Positions 1 to 6,300 of a stretch of 8,898 bases of DNA are shown here, in pieces. The notes beneath the pieces are model-generated. The model was not told the DNA's origin, ran no database searches, and saw only the letters and a program-made list of their open reading frames with translations. This DNA is from Chloroflexota bacterium (GTDB taxonomy: Bacteria; Chloroflexota; Chloroflexia; Thermomicrobiales; UBA6265), in contig JAEZJB010000028.1 of NCBI GenBank assembly GCA_023415845.1, forward strand, positions 1-8,898, in the 5' to 3' direction. The number at the start of each line of letters is the position of its first letter. The stretch's first letter is position 1. A program made the position numbers and the translations under genes.

Positions 1-1174
1 GCATGCTGACAAACAACACCACGACCGACAGGGCACGAAAGACGACCTGCTCGCCAATGCGACGCCCGAACGCATGGACGTTGTCATCACCGCGCACGAC
101 GGAATAGATGGCAAGCCCGATCACGCCAACGGTCGCCAGCTTCATGCCACCTGCCGTGGAGCCCGACGCCCCGCCGACCGCCATGATCCCGACCGAGGCA
201 AAGATCGACGCCATGTGCAGGTCGCCAAAATTGATGGTCGCAAACCCGGCCGTGCGGAGCGACGTGCTCTGAAACAGGGCGGCCTGAACGCGCTGTTCGG
301 CCGAAGTGCCAAGATTGCCCTGCCATTCGGCCACCAGAAAGACGACGGTCCCCACCACGAGCAGCGCCGCGTTCATTACCAGCACGAGCTTGACGTCGAG
401 CGCGAGCCGACGCCACGAGCGCTTCTCCCAGATGTCCGAGAAGACAATGAACGACAGGGCACCGGACTGGATCAGCAGCATCAGCACGATGTTGAGCCAC
501 CACGAGTTCCGATGGTCGGCCATCGACTGGAACGATCCCTGCAGGTCGAATCCCGCGTTGCAGAAGGCCGACACCGAGGTGAAGATCCCATGCCAGATCG
601 CGCGTGGAACGGGCTCGAACTGGAGGAAATAGATCGACAGGCAGACGGCACCGACACTCTCCACGACCAGAAGGAAGCGCAGGATCCGCCGGGAGAGACG
701 GAGTGCCTCGTCGATTGACATCGTGGGGGTGCCGTCCTGCAGCAGCATGGCACCCCGCAACGACTCGCCCTGCCGGAGAACGGTCAGGACGATCGAGGCA
801 CCGACCATGAACCCCAGGCCACCCGCCTGAATCAGCAGCAGGATGACGAGTTCACCCATGAAGCTCCAGTGGTCCCGCGTGTCCACCACCACGAGGCCCG
901 TCACCGACGACGCGGAGACCGCTGTGAAAAATGCATCCAGCAGCGGAGTCCGCTCGCCGTCAGCTGTCGCCCATGGGAGCTGGAGGAGGATGGTGCCCAC
1001 GACCACCAGCGCGGTATACGCCAGGAAGAACTGCTTGGCATGGAAACCGGCGTCCGGAGCGGAAACAGGAGGTGGCGGTGGCGGAACGTCGATCACCTGC
1101 TGGGCACGCAGTCGCCGCCGTACGATCCGGTTCCCTGGCAGGCGATGTTGCCCTTCGCCCGACGCTCTGTTCAT
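1..1174 (-). CDS. KtrB/TrkH-family potassium channel subunit, copy 1 (3' end cut by window edge)
   Basis: This is the integral-membrane, K+-conducting subunit of a Ktr/Trk-type uptake system. The reverse strand is open from ATG at 1174 to the window edge: 391 codons, with the C-terminal part missing. A basic cytoplasmic N-terminus (RLPGNRIVRRRL, residues 11-22) is followed by six prolines in a row (31-36), then hydrophobic membrane segments. Three of the four selectivity-filter loops are visible: SSVTGL (89-94), CNAGF (205-209) and RTAGF (307-311), each with the glycine expected for K+ selectivity. The M3 gating-loop motif GGASGSTAGG lies at 334-343. The fourth filter loop should lie beyond the edge. 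It follows the copy 2 stop by 2 nt with no Shine-Dalgarno, so it is probably translationally coupled. It is a clear paralogue of copy 2, nearly identical around the filter and divergent elsewhere. Family assignment is firm; Ktr versus Trk naming rests on the KtrA-like neighbour. Confidence 0.93.
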   Translation of the reverse strand, partial: MNRASGEGQHRLPGNRIVRRRLRAQQVIDVPPPPPPVSAPDAGFHAKQFFLAYTALVVVGTILLQLPWATADGERTPLLDAFFTAVSASSVTGLVVVDTRDHWSFMGELVILLLIQAGGLGFMVGASIVLTVLRQGESLRGAMLLQDGTPTMSIDEALRLSRRILRFLLVVESVGAVCLSIYFLQFEPVPRAIWHGIFTSVSAFCNAGFDLQGSFQSMADHRNSWWLNIVLMLLIQSGALSFIVFSDIWEKRSWRRLALDVKLVLVMNAALLVVGTVVFLVAEWQGNLGTSAEQRVQAALFQSTSLRTAGFATINFGDLHMASIFASVGIMAVGGASGSTAGGMKLATVGVIGLAIYSVVRGDDNVHAFGRRIGEQVVFRALSVVVLFVSM

Positions 1175-1176
1175 GA

Positions 1177-2622
1177 CTAGCCGATCCGGATCGGAGCTTC
1201 GGGGAATCGATAGAGGGCCTGGCGCTGGCGGCGCTGAAGGGCATAGACAGCGGTGAGGGGTCCGAGCCGTCCCACGTACATGCCGACGCAGAGGAGCAGT
1301 TTGCCGGGTGCCGAGAATTCGGGCGTGATCCCGATCGAGAGCCCGGCGGTGGCCACGGCGCTCATCGCCTCCAGCATGATTGCCAGGAATCCGAACTGTC
1401 TGCCGGCGACGACGTCTTCGGTGATGGCGAGGGCGAGCGTCAGGGTGAAGTGGGCGAAGAGGAAGAGTGTGATCACTGCCATTGCGCGGAAGACGAGCTG
1501 AGTTGAGATTCTGCGTCCGAATGCCTGGGCATCGGGTTGGCCGCGAACGGTGGAGATGACGGCAATCACCACAATTGCGATCGTCGCGAGTTTGACGCCG
1601 CCGGTAGTTGATCCGGCTGCCCCGCCGACCAGCATCTCGCCCATCGAAAAGAAGATCGTCGCCGGATGGACGTCGTTGAACGGCATGGCCGAGAAGCCCG
1701 CAGTACGCACCGAGGCACTCTGGAAGAGCGCCGTCAGTGGCTTGAGCCAGTTGTTGTAGCCGGCCATGGCGTTGTTCCACTCGAGCGCCATGAACACGAC
1801 AGCCCCGCCGAGCAGCAGGATCGCATTCGCCAACAGCACCAGCTTCGTATCGAGGGCAAACCGCGACCAGAGCCGCTTCTTCCAGGCGTCGCTCAGGGTG
1901 ATGTACGACAACGCGCCAGCCTGGATCAGCACCAGTGCCGTGCTGGTGAAGAGGAAGGAGTCGGAGAATCCGATCACCGAGGTGAAGTCGCCCTCGAGAT
2001 CGAACCCGGCGTTGCAGAAGGACGACACCGAAGTGAAGACCCCGTGCCAGATGGCGACACCAATACTGCGGCCATCGTGAAGCAGGATCGCGGTCATGAT
2101 TAGCGCGCCGATCGCCTCAAACCAGAAAATGAACCGCAGGATGCGCTTGGACAAACTCGTCGCTTCGGCCAGCGAGAGCGTCGGCGCGCCGTCCTGCAGG
2201 AGCAGCGAATCGCGGAGGGAAATGCTTCGTCCCAGTGAGGCGAGAACCAGCGACGCTCCAACCATGAACCCCAGCCCACCGACCTGGATCAGGATCAGGA
2301 GGATCAGCTCACCGAGGAAGTTCCAGTGGTCCTGGGTATCCACGACAACGAGGCCAGTCACGGATGATGCCGAGACGGCCGTGAAAAAGGCATCAACGAG
2401 CGGGGTAGCCTTGCCACTTTCCGTCGTCCACGGCAGGGCGAGCAGGATCGCGCCGATGATTACGATCAGCGTAAATGCCAGGACGAACCGCTTGGCGCTG
2501 GACCGAACGTTTGGCGTTTCACCGGCAATGCGTGATGCGGGAATGTCGATGATCTGGGTGGGGTTGAGCCGGCGGCGAACGACCCTGTTCCCGGGAAGTC
2601 GGCGTTGTGGTTGGTCGGGCAC
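1177..2622 (-). CDS. ktrB: KtrB/TrkH-family potassium channel subunit, copy 2 (complete)
   Basis: Complete 481-residue K+-translocating membrane subunit, gated from the cytoplasm by the RCK protein encoded just upstream. All four pore-loop filters are visible: SSVTGLVVVDT (86-96), CNAGF (203-207), RTAGF (306-310) and ATAGLS (424-429), each keeping the central glycine. The M3 intramembrane gating loop GGAAGSTTGG is at 333-342. About eight to ten hydrophobic stretches are consistent with the M1-P-M2 fourfold repeat. The N-terminus is a roughly 45-residue basic extension (RLPGNRVVRRRL, 8-19), longer than I recall for classical Bacillus KtrB. The start is GTG at 2622; no ATG or other in-frame start is better placed, and AGGCGG (2629-2634), overlapping the ktrA stop, is a fair ribosome binding site 6 nt upstream. 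Only 10 nt separate it from ktrA and 2 nt from copy 1, so the three genes form one operon. The family assignment is secure; ion selectivity (K+ alone or Na+-coupled) cannot be read here. Confidence 0.95.
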   Translation of the reverse strand: MPDQPQRRLPGNRVVRRRLNPTQIIDIPASRIAGETPNVRSSAKRFVLAFTLIVIIGAILLALPWTTESGKATPLVDAFFTAVSASSVTGLVVVDTQDHWNFLGELILLILIQVGGLGFMVGASLVLASLGRSISLRDSLLLQDGAPTLSLAEATSLSKRILRFIFWFEAIGALIMTAILLHDGRSIGVAIWHGVFTSVSSFCNAGFDLEGDFTSVIGFSDSFLFTSTALVLIQAGALSYITLSDAWKKRLWSRFALDTKLVLLANAILLLGGAVVFMALEWNNAMAGYNNWLKPLTALFQSASVRTAGFSAMPFNDVHPATIFFSMGEMLVGGAAGSTTGGVKLATIAIVVIAVISTVRGQPDAQAFGRRISTQLVFRAMAVITLFLFAHFTLTLALAITEDVVAGRQFGFLAIMLEAMSAVATAGLSIGITPEFSAPGKLLLCVGMYVGRLGPLTAVYALQRRQRQALYRFPEAPIRIG

Positions 2623-2632
2623 CCGATGCCGC

Positions 2633-3349
2633 CTACCCGATCAGTGAGGCGTTTGGCGCCTTCACCTCAGGATTTCGCTCGGTGAACGCCTCGATCTCCG
2701 AATCGGCCCCGACGATGACGAGTTCGTCGTGCGCCTGGATGACTTCCTGGTAATGGGGCACCGAGATCAGCTTACTGCCCCGCTTGATCAACAGCACGCT
2801 CAATTTGGCCGTCTGGTCGCCGAGGATGTCGGAAATCGAGTGGCCGATCAGGTTGGCCGGAGCCTGTAGCTTGGCGATACCCGTGGTGGCTGACAGCGAG
2901 AGATAGTCGCTCACATGACGCACACCAATGGAATGCGCCAGGCGAATCCCGGCGTCGAGTTCGGGGAAGACCACCCGGTCGGCTCCGACCTTGCGCAGCA
3001 ACTCACCATGCAGCGTCGACTTCGCCTTGGCGACGACCCACGGCACCCCGAGCTTCTTCAGGAGCAGGGTGCTCAGCACGCTGGACTCGAGGCTCTCGCC
3101 CTGGGCCACGACCGCCACCGCCGACTGCTGGACGTTGAGTTGCAGCAGCAGTTCCTGGTCCGTCCCGTCGCCCTGGGCGGCCAGGGTAACGAAGTTGGCG
3201 CACTCACGAATCTGTCGCTCGCCGCGATCGATGGCCGTCACTTCGTAGCCCAGTTCGTGCAGCGTGCGGGCGACACTGGTGCCAAACCGCCCCAGTCCAA
3301 TCACCGCCACTCGCTCCTCGGACTGTTGTCGCCGGTTCCCCTCTCGCAC
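2633..3349 (-). CDS. ktrA: KtrA, RCK-domain gating subunit of the potassium uptake system
   Basis: A cytoplasmic RCK protein of 238 residues that assembles as a ring on KtrB and opens or closes it in response to bound nucleotide. The N-terminal Rossmann-type RCK_N domain carries GLGRFG (18-23), with acidic D41 ending the second strand to hold the nucleotide ribose. The family signature follows: AKAKSTLHGELLRKVGADRV (107-126) then FPE (128-130), whose glutamate lies where KtrA binds a divalent or monovalent cation between subunits. A TrkA_C-type domain occupies roughly 160-222. One RCK module, not the duplicated pair of TrkA, makes this KtrA-like; length matches the family. The frame is open to a GTG at 3391, but the GTG at 3349 has AGGAG at a 7-nt spacing and starts close to the fold, so I chose it. 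First gene of the ktrA-ktrB-ktrB operon. In relatives KtrA binds ATP/ADP, and often c-di-AMP through the C-domain; the latter is not readable here. Confidence 0.95.
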   Translation of the reverse strand: MREGNRRQQSEERVAVIGLGRFGTSVARTLHELGYEVTAIDRGERQIRECANFVTLAAQGDGTDQELLLQLNVQQSAVAVVAQGESLESSVLSTLLLKKLGVPWVVAKAKSTLHGELLRKVGADRVVFPELDAGIRLAHSIGVRHVSDYLSLSATTGIAKLQAPANLIGHSISDILGDQTAKLSVLLIKRGSKLISVPHYQEVIQAHDELVIVGADSEIEAFTERNPEVKAPNASLIG

Positions 3350-3355
3350 CCGCCA

Positions 3356-3361
3356 TCTCCT
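3356..3361 (-). promoter_or_regulatory. Shine-Dalgarno of ktrA, fixing a GTG start
   Basis: AGGAGA on the reverse strand, with AGGAG 7 nt before the GTG at 3349. It favours this start over the GTG 14 codons further upstream, which has no comparable site. Confidence 0.75.
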
Positions 3362-3392
3362 GCCTGATCGCCAGACCCACGGTGTCCGCACG

Positions 3393-3420
3393 ATTGTACG
3401 GCAAGGCCACCCATTGCCCA
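3393..3420 (-). promoter_or_regulatory. Candidate promoter of the ktrA-ktrB-ktrB operon
   Basis: On the reverse strand TGGGCA (3415-3420; 4 of 6 to TTGACA) and TACAAT (3393-3398; 5 of 6 to TATAAT) are separated by 16 nt. The predicted transcript would begin near 3386, about 37 nt before the chosen GTG. That would also exclude the longer GTG start at 3391. The -35 box overlaps that of the divergent candidate promoter. Inference from consensus only. Confidence 0.35.
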
Positions 3421-3441
3421 GCTACGGAAAGTCTGTATACT
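3414..3441 (+). promoter_or_regulatory. Candidate promoter of the VOC gene
   Basis: TTGCCC (3414-3419; 4 of 6 to the -35 consensus) and TATACT (3436-3441; 5 of 6 to the -10 consensus) are separated by 16 nt. Transcription would start near 3448, giving a leader of about 54 nt. The -10 box lies inside the inverted repeat at 3436-3458, a typical repressor arrangement. Confidence 0.5.
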
Positions 3442-3458
3442 TACCATTAGTTAGTTTA
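3436..3458. promoter_or_regulatory. Imperfect inverted repeat, candidate operator between ktrA and the VOC gene
   Basis: TATACTTAC (3436-3444) and GTTAGTTTA (3450-3458) are inverted copies matching at 7 of 9 positions, with a 5-bp spacer. The segment is strikingly AT-rich against its GC-rich surroundings. It covers the proposed -10 box of the VOC gene and lies upstream of the ktrA promoter. The TAC-TTAC arm resembles operators I associate with HxlR/DUF24-type regulators, some of which control catechol- and quinone-responsive VOC genes. No regulator gene is in the window, so the binding protein is unknown. Confidence 0.45.
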
Positions 3459-3501
3459 TGACGCAGCCGTCAGCCGATCCTTCCATCAATGGAGAGCACC
3501 C

Positions 3502-4038
3502 ATGATCAACTACCAGGGCCAGGCAAATGTGAAGGCCCCAAATCCTGTCGCACCGACCACCCGCATCGGGCACGTCCACCTCAAGGTCGCGAACATCGAC
3601 CGGGCGCTCGCCTTCTATCACGACATTCTGGGCTTCGACATCGTCATCCGCATGGGTGACCAGGTGGCCTTCGTCTCGGCGGGCGGATACCACCACCACA
3701 TCGGTCTCAACACCTGGGAAAGCCAGGGCGGCACTCCGCCACCGCCGGGTACAACCGGTCTCTACCACATCGCCATCCTGTATCAGGAACGAGCGGAACT
3801 CGCCGATGCGCTGCGCCGCCTGGTCCGGGCGGGCTGGCCAATCACCGGCGCCTCCGACCATGGTGTCAGCGAGGCGATCTACCTCAACGATCCCGATGGC
3901 AACGGCGTTGAACTGTACTGGGACCGACCGCGCGAACTCTGGCCCGTCGATGCCAACGGCGATGTCACGATGTACACCCGTCGCCTCGATCTCGAGAACC
4001 TGCTGGCCGAGCCGGAGTTGACCGCCAGCCAGGAATAG
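3502..4038 (+). CDS. VOC-superfamily protein (glyoxalase / CatE-like dioxygenase fold)
   Basis: A 178-residue cytoplasmic protein of the vicinal-oxygen-chelate superfamily, with two beta-alpha-beta-beta-beta modules that normally hold a divalent metal. The first module opens with RIGHVHLKVANIDRALAFYH (21-40) and includes the histidine run in GGYHHHIGLN (61-70). The second opens with GLYHIAIL (86-93) and ends with DPDGNGVELYWDRPRE (130-145). Likely metal ligands by alignment with the fold are H24, H89 and E137. The wording resembles CatE-type catechol 2,3-dioxygenases, but at half their length, so a ring-cleaving activity is not assured. Other possibilities are a glyoxalase, a glutathione- or thiol-independent detoxifying enzyme, or a binding protein. 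The ATG at 3502 has GGAGAG (3491-3496) as a well-spaced ribosome binding site. It is a single-gene unit, divergent from ktrA, with a strong hairpin after its stop. Family assignment is strong; substrate is unknown. Confidence 0.88.
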   Translation: MINYQGQANVKAPNPVAPTTRIGHVHLKVANIDRALAFYHDILGFDIVIRMGDQVAFVSAGGYHHHIGLNTWESQGGTPPPPGTTGLYHIAILYQERAELADALRRLVRAGWPITGASDHGVSEAIYLNDPDGNGVELYWDRPRELWPVDANGDVTMYTRRLDLENLLAEPELTASQE

Positions 4039-4059
4039 GATCACACCATCAGCACACAA

Positions 4060-4091
4060 GGCCCCCGCGCAGCGATTGCTGCCCGGGGGCC
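4060..4091. terminator. Strong hairpin terminator between convergent VOC and dipeptidase genes
   Basis: GGCCCCCGCGCAGC (4060-4073) and GCTGCCCGGGGGCC (4078-4091) pair over 14 positions with a single mismatch and a GATT loop. A short T-containing tail (GTTTGCGTT) follows on the plus strand. It starts 22 nt after the VOC stop and lies 28 nt beyond the dipeptidase stop, so it may serve both directions. The U-tract is poor, more so on the minus strand. Confidence 0.8.
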
Positions 4092-4118
4092 GTTTGCGTT
4101 GCCAGGTGAGGGTGACGG

Positions 4119-5246
4119 CTACATGCCCCAGGTGACTTCCAGCACTCGCAGCCAGTTCTCGTAGCCGATCTTGCGCAGGGCAGCATCGTCGTAGCCGCGT
4201 TCGCGCAGCGCCGCGACCAGGTTTGGCAGCTTGCTTGCATCGCTAAGGTCGTTCGGCATCTGGGCGCCGTCGAAATCAGACCCGAGCGCAACCCGGTCGA
4301 TCCCGATCCGGTCCACGAGGTAGTCCATGTGGTCGACCATCACCGAGAGTGGGGTGTCGGAGTCACGGGCACCATCGGGGCGCAGGAAGCCGCAGTTGTA
4401 ATTCAGGCCAACGATGCCGTCCGAGTCCCGAATCGCATCCAGCTGCCGGTCGTTGAGGTTGCGTGACGCCGGGCAGATCGCGTGGACGTTGGAGTGCGTG
4501 GCCACGATCGGGGCCTCGGTGATGGCAGCGACGTCCCAGAATCCCTTCTCGGTCATATGGGAGACGTCGACCATGATGCCGAGACCGTTGCAGGCGCGGA
4601 TCAGTTCCTTGCCAAGGTCGGTCAGGCCGGGACCGGTATCGCCAGTCGACGGATAGGCGAACGGCACGCCATGCCCGAAGATGTTCGAACGGGACCAGAC
4701 CGGGCCAAGCGAGCGCAACCCGGCGGCATACCAGGTTTCGAGCGCGTAGAGATGCTCGTCGATCATTTCCGCGCCTTCGAAATGAAGGATCGCCGAGAAA
4801 TCGCCGGCCTCGATGTTGTCAGCCAGTTCAGCCGCCGACTGCACGAAACTGAGCGGATGCTGCGGCATGTCGAACCCAAGGTCCGCATCGAAGGCGATCT
4901 CGGCACCCTCGCCAGCCTCGATCCGCATCAGCTTGCCCACCGCCGCCATCGCGAACTGCTGGGCGAATGCCAGGGTCGGCCCATCCTCACCCTTGACCGG
5001 CACCCCTTCGAGGCCCCGGCCGATCTGGGCGATGATCCGTTGCCCTTCCTCGGTCGCCGGGTCGATATCCGGGACGAACACGGCGAAGAATCCGCCAATC
5101 ATGCCGCCCTCGGCCGCCCGCACACGGTCCAGATGACCGCGCCCGGACCGCTCGTAGAACGAGCGCCCCGTTCCCAGGATGTCCAGAATGGTGTCGTTGT
5201 GGCCGTCAAAAATGGGAATCAGGGTGCTATCTACCGACGAAGTCAT
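4119..5246 (-). CDS. M19-family membrane-dipeptidase-like zinc peptidase
   Basis: A 375-residue member of the M19 (renal/membrane dipeptidase) family, amidohydrolase-fold enzymes that hydrolyse dipeptides, often including D-residues, with a binuclear zinc centre. The ligand set is in order: H16 and D18 in FDGHND, E157 in HFEGAE (bridging carboxylate), H230 in VDVSH, H251 in ATHSNVHA, and D324/D326 in LGSDFDG. SRN (261-263) is the usual substrate-binding neighbourhood. Length is normal. No signal peptide is seen, so the bacterial protein is probably cytoplasmic. The frame is open 31 codons further, but the ATG at 5246 has GGGAGG at 7-nt spacing and starts directly at the fold. It stands alone, divergent from fabI and convergent with the VOC gene. 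Likely roles are peptide nutrient use or turnover of D-amino-acid-containing peptides; the true substrate cannot be read. All metal ligands look intact. Confidence 0.94.
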   Translation of the reverse strand: MTSSVDSTLIPIFDGHNDTILDILGTGRSFYERSGRGHLDRVRAAEGGMIGGFFAVFVPDIDPATEEGQRIIAQIGRGLEGVPVKGEDGPTLAFAQQFAMAAVGKLMRIEAGEGAEIAFDADLGFDMPQHPLSFVQSAAELADNIEAGDFSAILHFEGAEMIDEHLYALETWYAAGLRSLGPVWSRSNIFGHGVPFAYPSTGDTGPGLTDLGKELIRACNGLGIMVDVSHMTEKGFWDVAAITEAPIVATHSNVHAICPASRNLNDRQLDAIRDSDGIVGLNYNCGFLRPDGARDSDTPLSVMVDHMDYLVDRIGIDRVALGSDFDGAQMPNDLSDASKLPNLVAALRERGYDDAALRKIGYENWLRVLEVTWGM

Positions 5247-5253
5247 GCAGTGT

Positions 5254-5259
5254 CCTCCC
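5254..5259 (-). promoter_or_regulatory. Shine-Dalgarno of the dipeptidase gene, fixing its start
   Basis: GGGAGG on the reverse strand, 7 nt before ATG at 5246. It decides against the upstream in-frame start at 5339, whose 31 extra residues look like translated spacer. Confidence 0.8.
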
Positions 5260-5262
5260 GGC

Positions 5263-5279
5263 ACCGGACCGTGTCCGGT
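5263..5279. repeat. Perfect 7-bp inverted repeat upstream of the dipeptidase gene
   Basis: ACCGGAC (5263-5269) and GTCCGGT (5273-5279) are perfect inverted copies around a 3-bp spacer, about 17 to 33 nt upstream of the dipeptidase ATG and just beyond its ribosome binding site. It could be a repressor operator or a small hairpin in the 5' leader. A 6-bp direct repeat, GTACGC, follows at 5278-5283 and 5294-5299. Confidence 0.4.
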
Positions 5280-5466
5280 ACGCGGCGAATGTCGTACGCT
5301 GTCGCCAGCAACAATGCGTGCAGGGCATGGCAGGAACACTCCAGCGGAAACACCTCGCGGGAACGTCCTGCCTGCCAGGCGTCAAGATACCATCGGGGCC
5401 CTCCGGCGGAACATCGCGCCCGGCGGGAATCTCCCGTCACCCAGGGCCACCTTGTGCCCACGATCC

Positions 5467-5474
5467 AGGAGGAG
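5467..5474 (+). promoter_or_regulatory. Shine-Dalgarno of fabI, fixing its start
   Basis: AGGAGGAG, near-perfect complement to the 16S 3' end, 7 nt before ATG at 5482. It rejects the 101-codon upstream extension of the open frame. Confidence 0.85.
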
Positions 5475-5481
5475 CATTTGC

Positions 5482-6273
5482 ATGACTGATTCCACCGCCC
5501 CCACATCCAACCTGCTTGCCGGCAAGACGGCGATCGTGATGGGCGTGCAGAACCAGTGGAGCATTGCCTGGCAGATCGCCGAGGCAATGGCGAACAACGG
5601 CGCCACGGTCGCGATCACCTACGTCGACGATCGCGCGAAGGCCAATGCCGAAAAGCTGGCCGCGACCGTCCCCGGCATGAAGACCTTCGTCTGCAACGTG
5701 CAGAACGACGAAGAGATCGCCACCCTGCGCCAGGAACTCGAGGCGGAGTACGGCAAGATTGACGTGCTCGTTCACTCCATTGCCTTCGCCCCGGCTGACG
5801 AGTTGAAGAACCGCTTCCTCGAAACCAGCCGCGACGGCTTCAAGCTCGCGCACGAGATCAGCGTCTACTCGCTGATTGCCGTGGCCCGCGAACTCTCGCC
5901 GATCATGAACCCGGGCGGCAGCATCCTTACCCTCACCTATCTCGGTTCCGACCGCGTCTTCCCGAAGTACAACGTGATGGGTGTCGCCAAGGCCGCCCTC
6001 GAGGCCACCACGCGCTACCTGGCCGCCGATCTCGGCGAAGAGGGTATCCGCGTCAACGCCATTTCCGCCGGTCCGCTCAAGACCGCTTCGGCGCGCGGCA
6101 TCCCGGGCTTCTCGGCCATGCAGCAGCAGGCGCTTGACCTGGCACCGCTCGGCTCGATCTACGATGCCAGCCACGTGGCCGGCACCGCCGTCTTCCTGGC
6201 CAGCGATCTCGCTCCGGCCCTTACCGGCGACGTGATCTTCGTCGACGGCGGCTACAACATCATGGGTGTCTAG
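5482..6273 (+). CDS. fabI: Enoyl-[acyl-carrier-protein] reductase (NADH), FabI
   Basis: FabI carries out the last step of each fatty-acid elongation round, reducing trans-2-enoyl-ACP with NAD(P)H in the cytosol. The 263-residue product matches the usual FabI length (about 260). It shows the divergent SDR dinucleotide site GVQNQWSIAW (21-30), VHSIAFAP (97-104), and the catalytic FabI spacing Y-x6-K in YNVMGVAK (Y163, K170), with the second conserved tyrosine at Y153. The segment IRVNAISAGPLKT (189-201) and C-terminal DVIFVDGGYNI (250-260) complete the signature. Alanine 101 sits where E. coli FabI has Gly93, a position linked to triclosan sensitivity; Ala there is normal for Gram-positive FabI as I recall. 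GVQN replaces the commoner GVAS/GIAN in the cofactor loop. It is a single-gene unit with no other fatty-acid gene in the window, followed by a strong terminator. Assignment is secure. Confidence 0.96.
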   Translation: MTDSTAPTSNLLAGKTAIVMGVQNQWSIAWQIAEAMANNGATVAITYVDDRAKANAEKLAATVPGMKTFVCNVQNDEEIATLRQELEAEYGKIDVLVHSIAFAPADELKNRFLETSRDGFKLAHEISVYSLIAVARELSPIMNPGGSILTLTYLGSDRVFPKYNVMGVAKAALEATTRYLAADLGEEGIRVNAISAGPLKTASARGIPGFSAMQQQALDLAPLGSIYDASHVAGTAVFLASDLAPALTGDVIFVDGGYNIMGV

Positions 6274-6300
6274 CCGCTCCTTCAGATGAGGCAGGAAAGT

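Larger units (their letters stand above)
5247..5481. other. Divergent intergenic spacer between the dipeptidase gene and fabI
   Basis: This 235-bp spacer is the longest gene-free stretch. It holds the ribosome binding sites of both flanking genes and the inverted repeat at 5263-5279. I looked for -35/-10 pairs on both strands and found none good enough to call. The fabI frame is open leftward through the spacer, but its translation there (rich in Arg, Pro and Gly) shows no protein-like character. Confidence 0.6.

Noticed and set aside
74..718. Plus-strand open frame of 214 codons at the left end
   Set aside because: It lies antisense to the partial KtrB copy 1, whose reverse-strand translation shows clear filter motifs. 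The plus-strand product is Arg/His/Asp-rich with no fold-like pattern, as expected from GC-rich antisense.
3350..3391. 14-residue N-terminal extension of KtrA from GTG at 3391
   Set aside because: It has no ribosome binding site and would lie at or upstream of the predicted transcription start. GTG at 3349 has AGGAG at 7 nt.
3482..3493. TCCAT-CA-ATGGA inverted repeat touching the VOC ribosome binding site
   Set aside because: The stem would be only 4-5 bp with a very small loop. It is too weak to claim as a regulatory hairpin.
3350..3501. c-di-AMP (ydaO-type) riboswitch ahead of the potassium operon
   Set aside because: Such riboswitches often precede ktr genes, but the spacer is too short for one and I see neither its conserved core nor a terminator hairpin.
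5179..5481. 101-codon N-terminal extension of fabI
   Set aside because: The extension overlaps the divergent dipeptidase start and its leader. FabI has its normal length from ATG at 5482, which has a near-perfect ribosome binding site.
4482..5489. Plus-strand open frame of 335 codons across the dipeptidase gene
   Set aside because: It is antisense to an M19 gene with all metal ligands in place and looks like a shadow frame.
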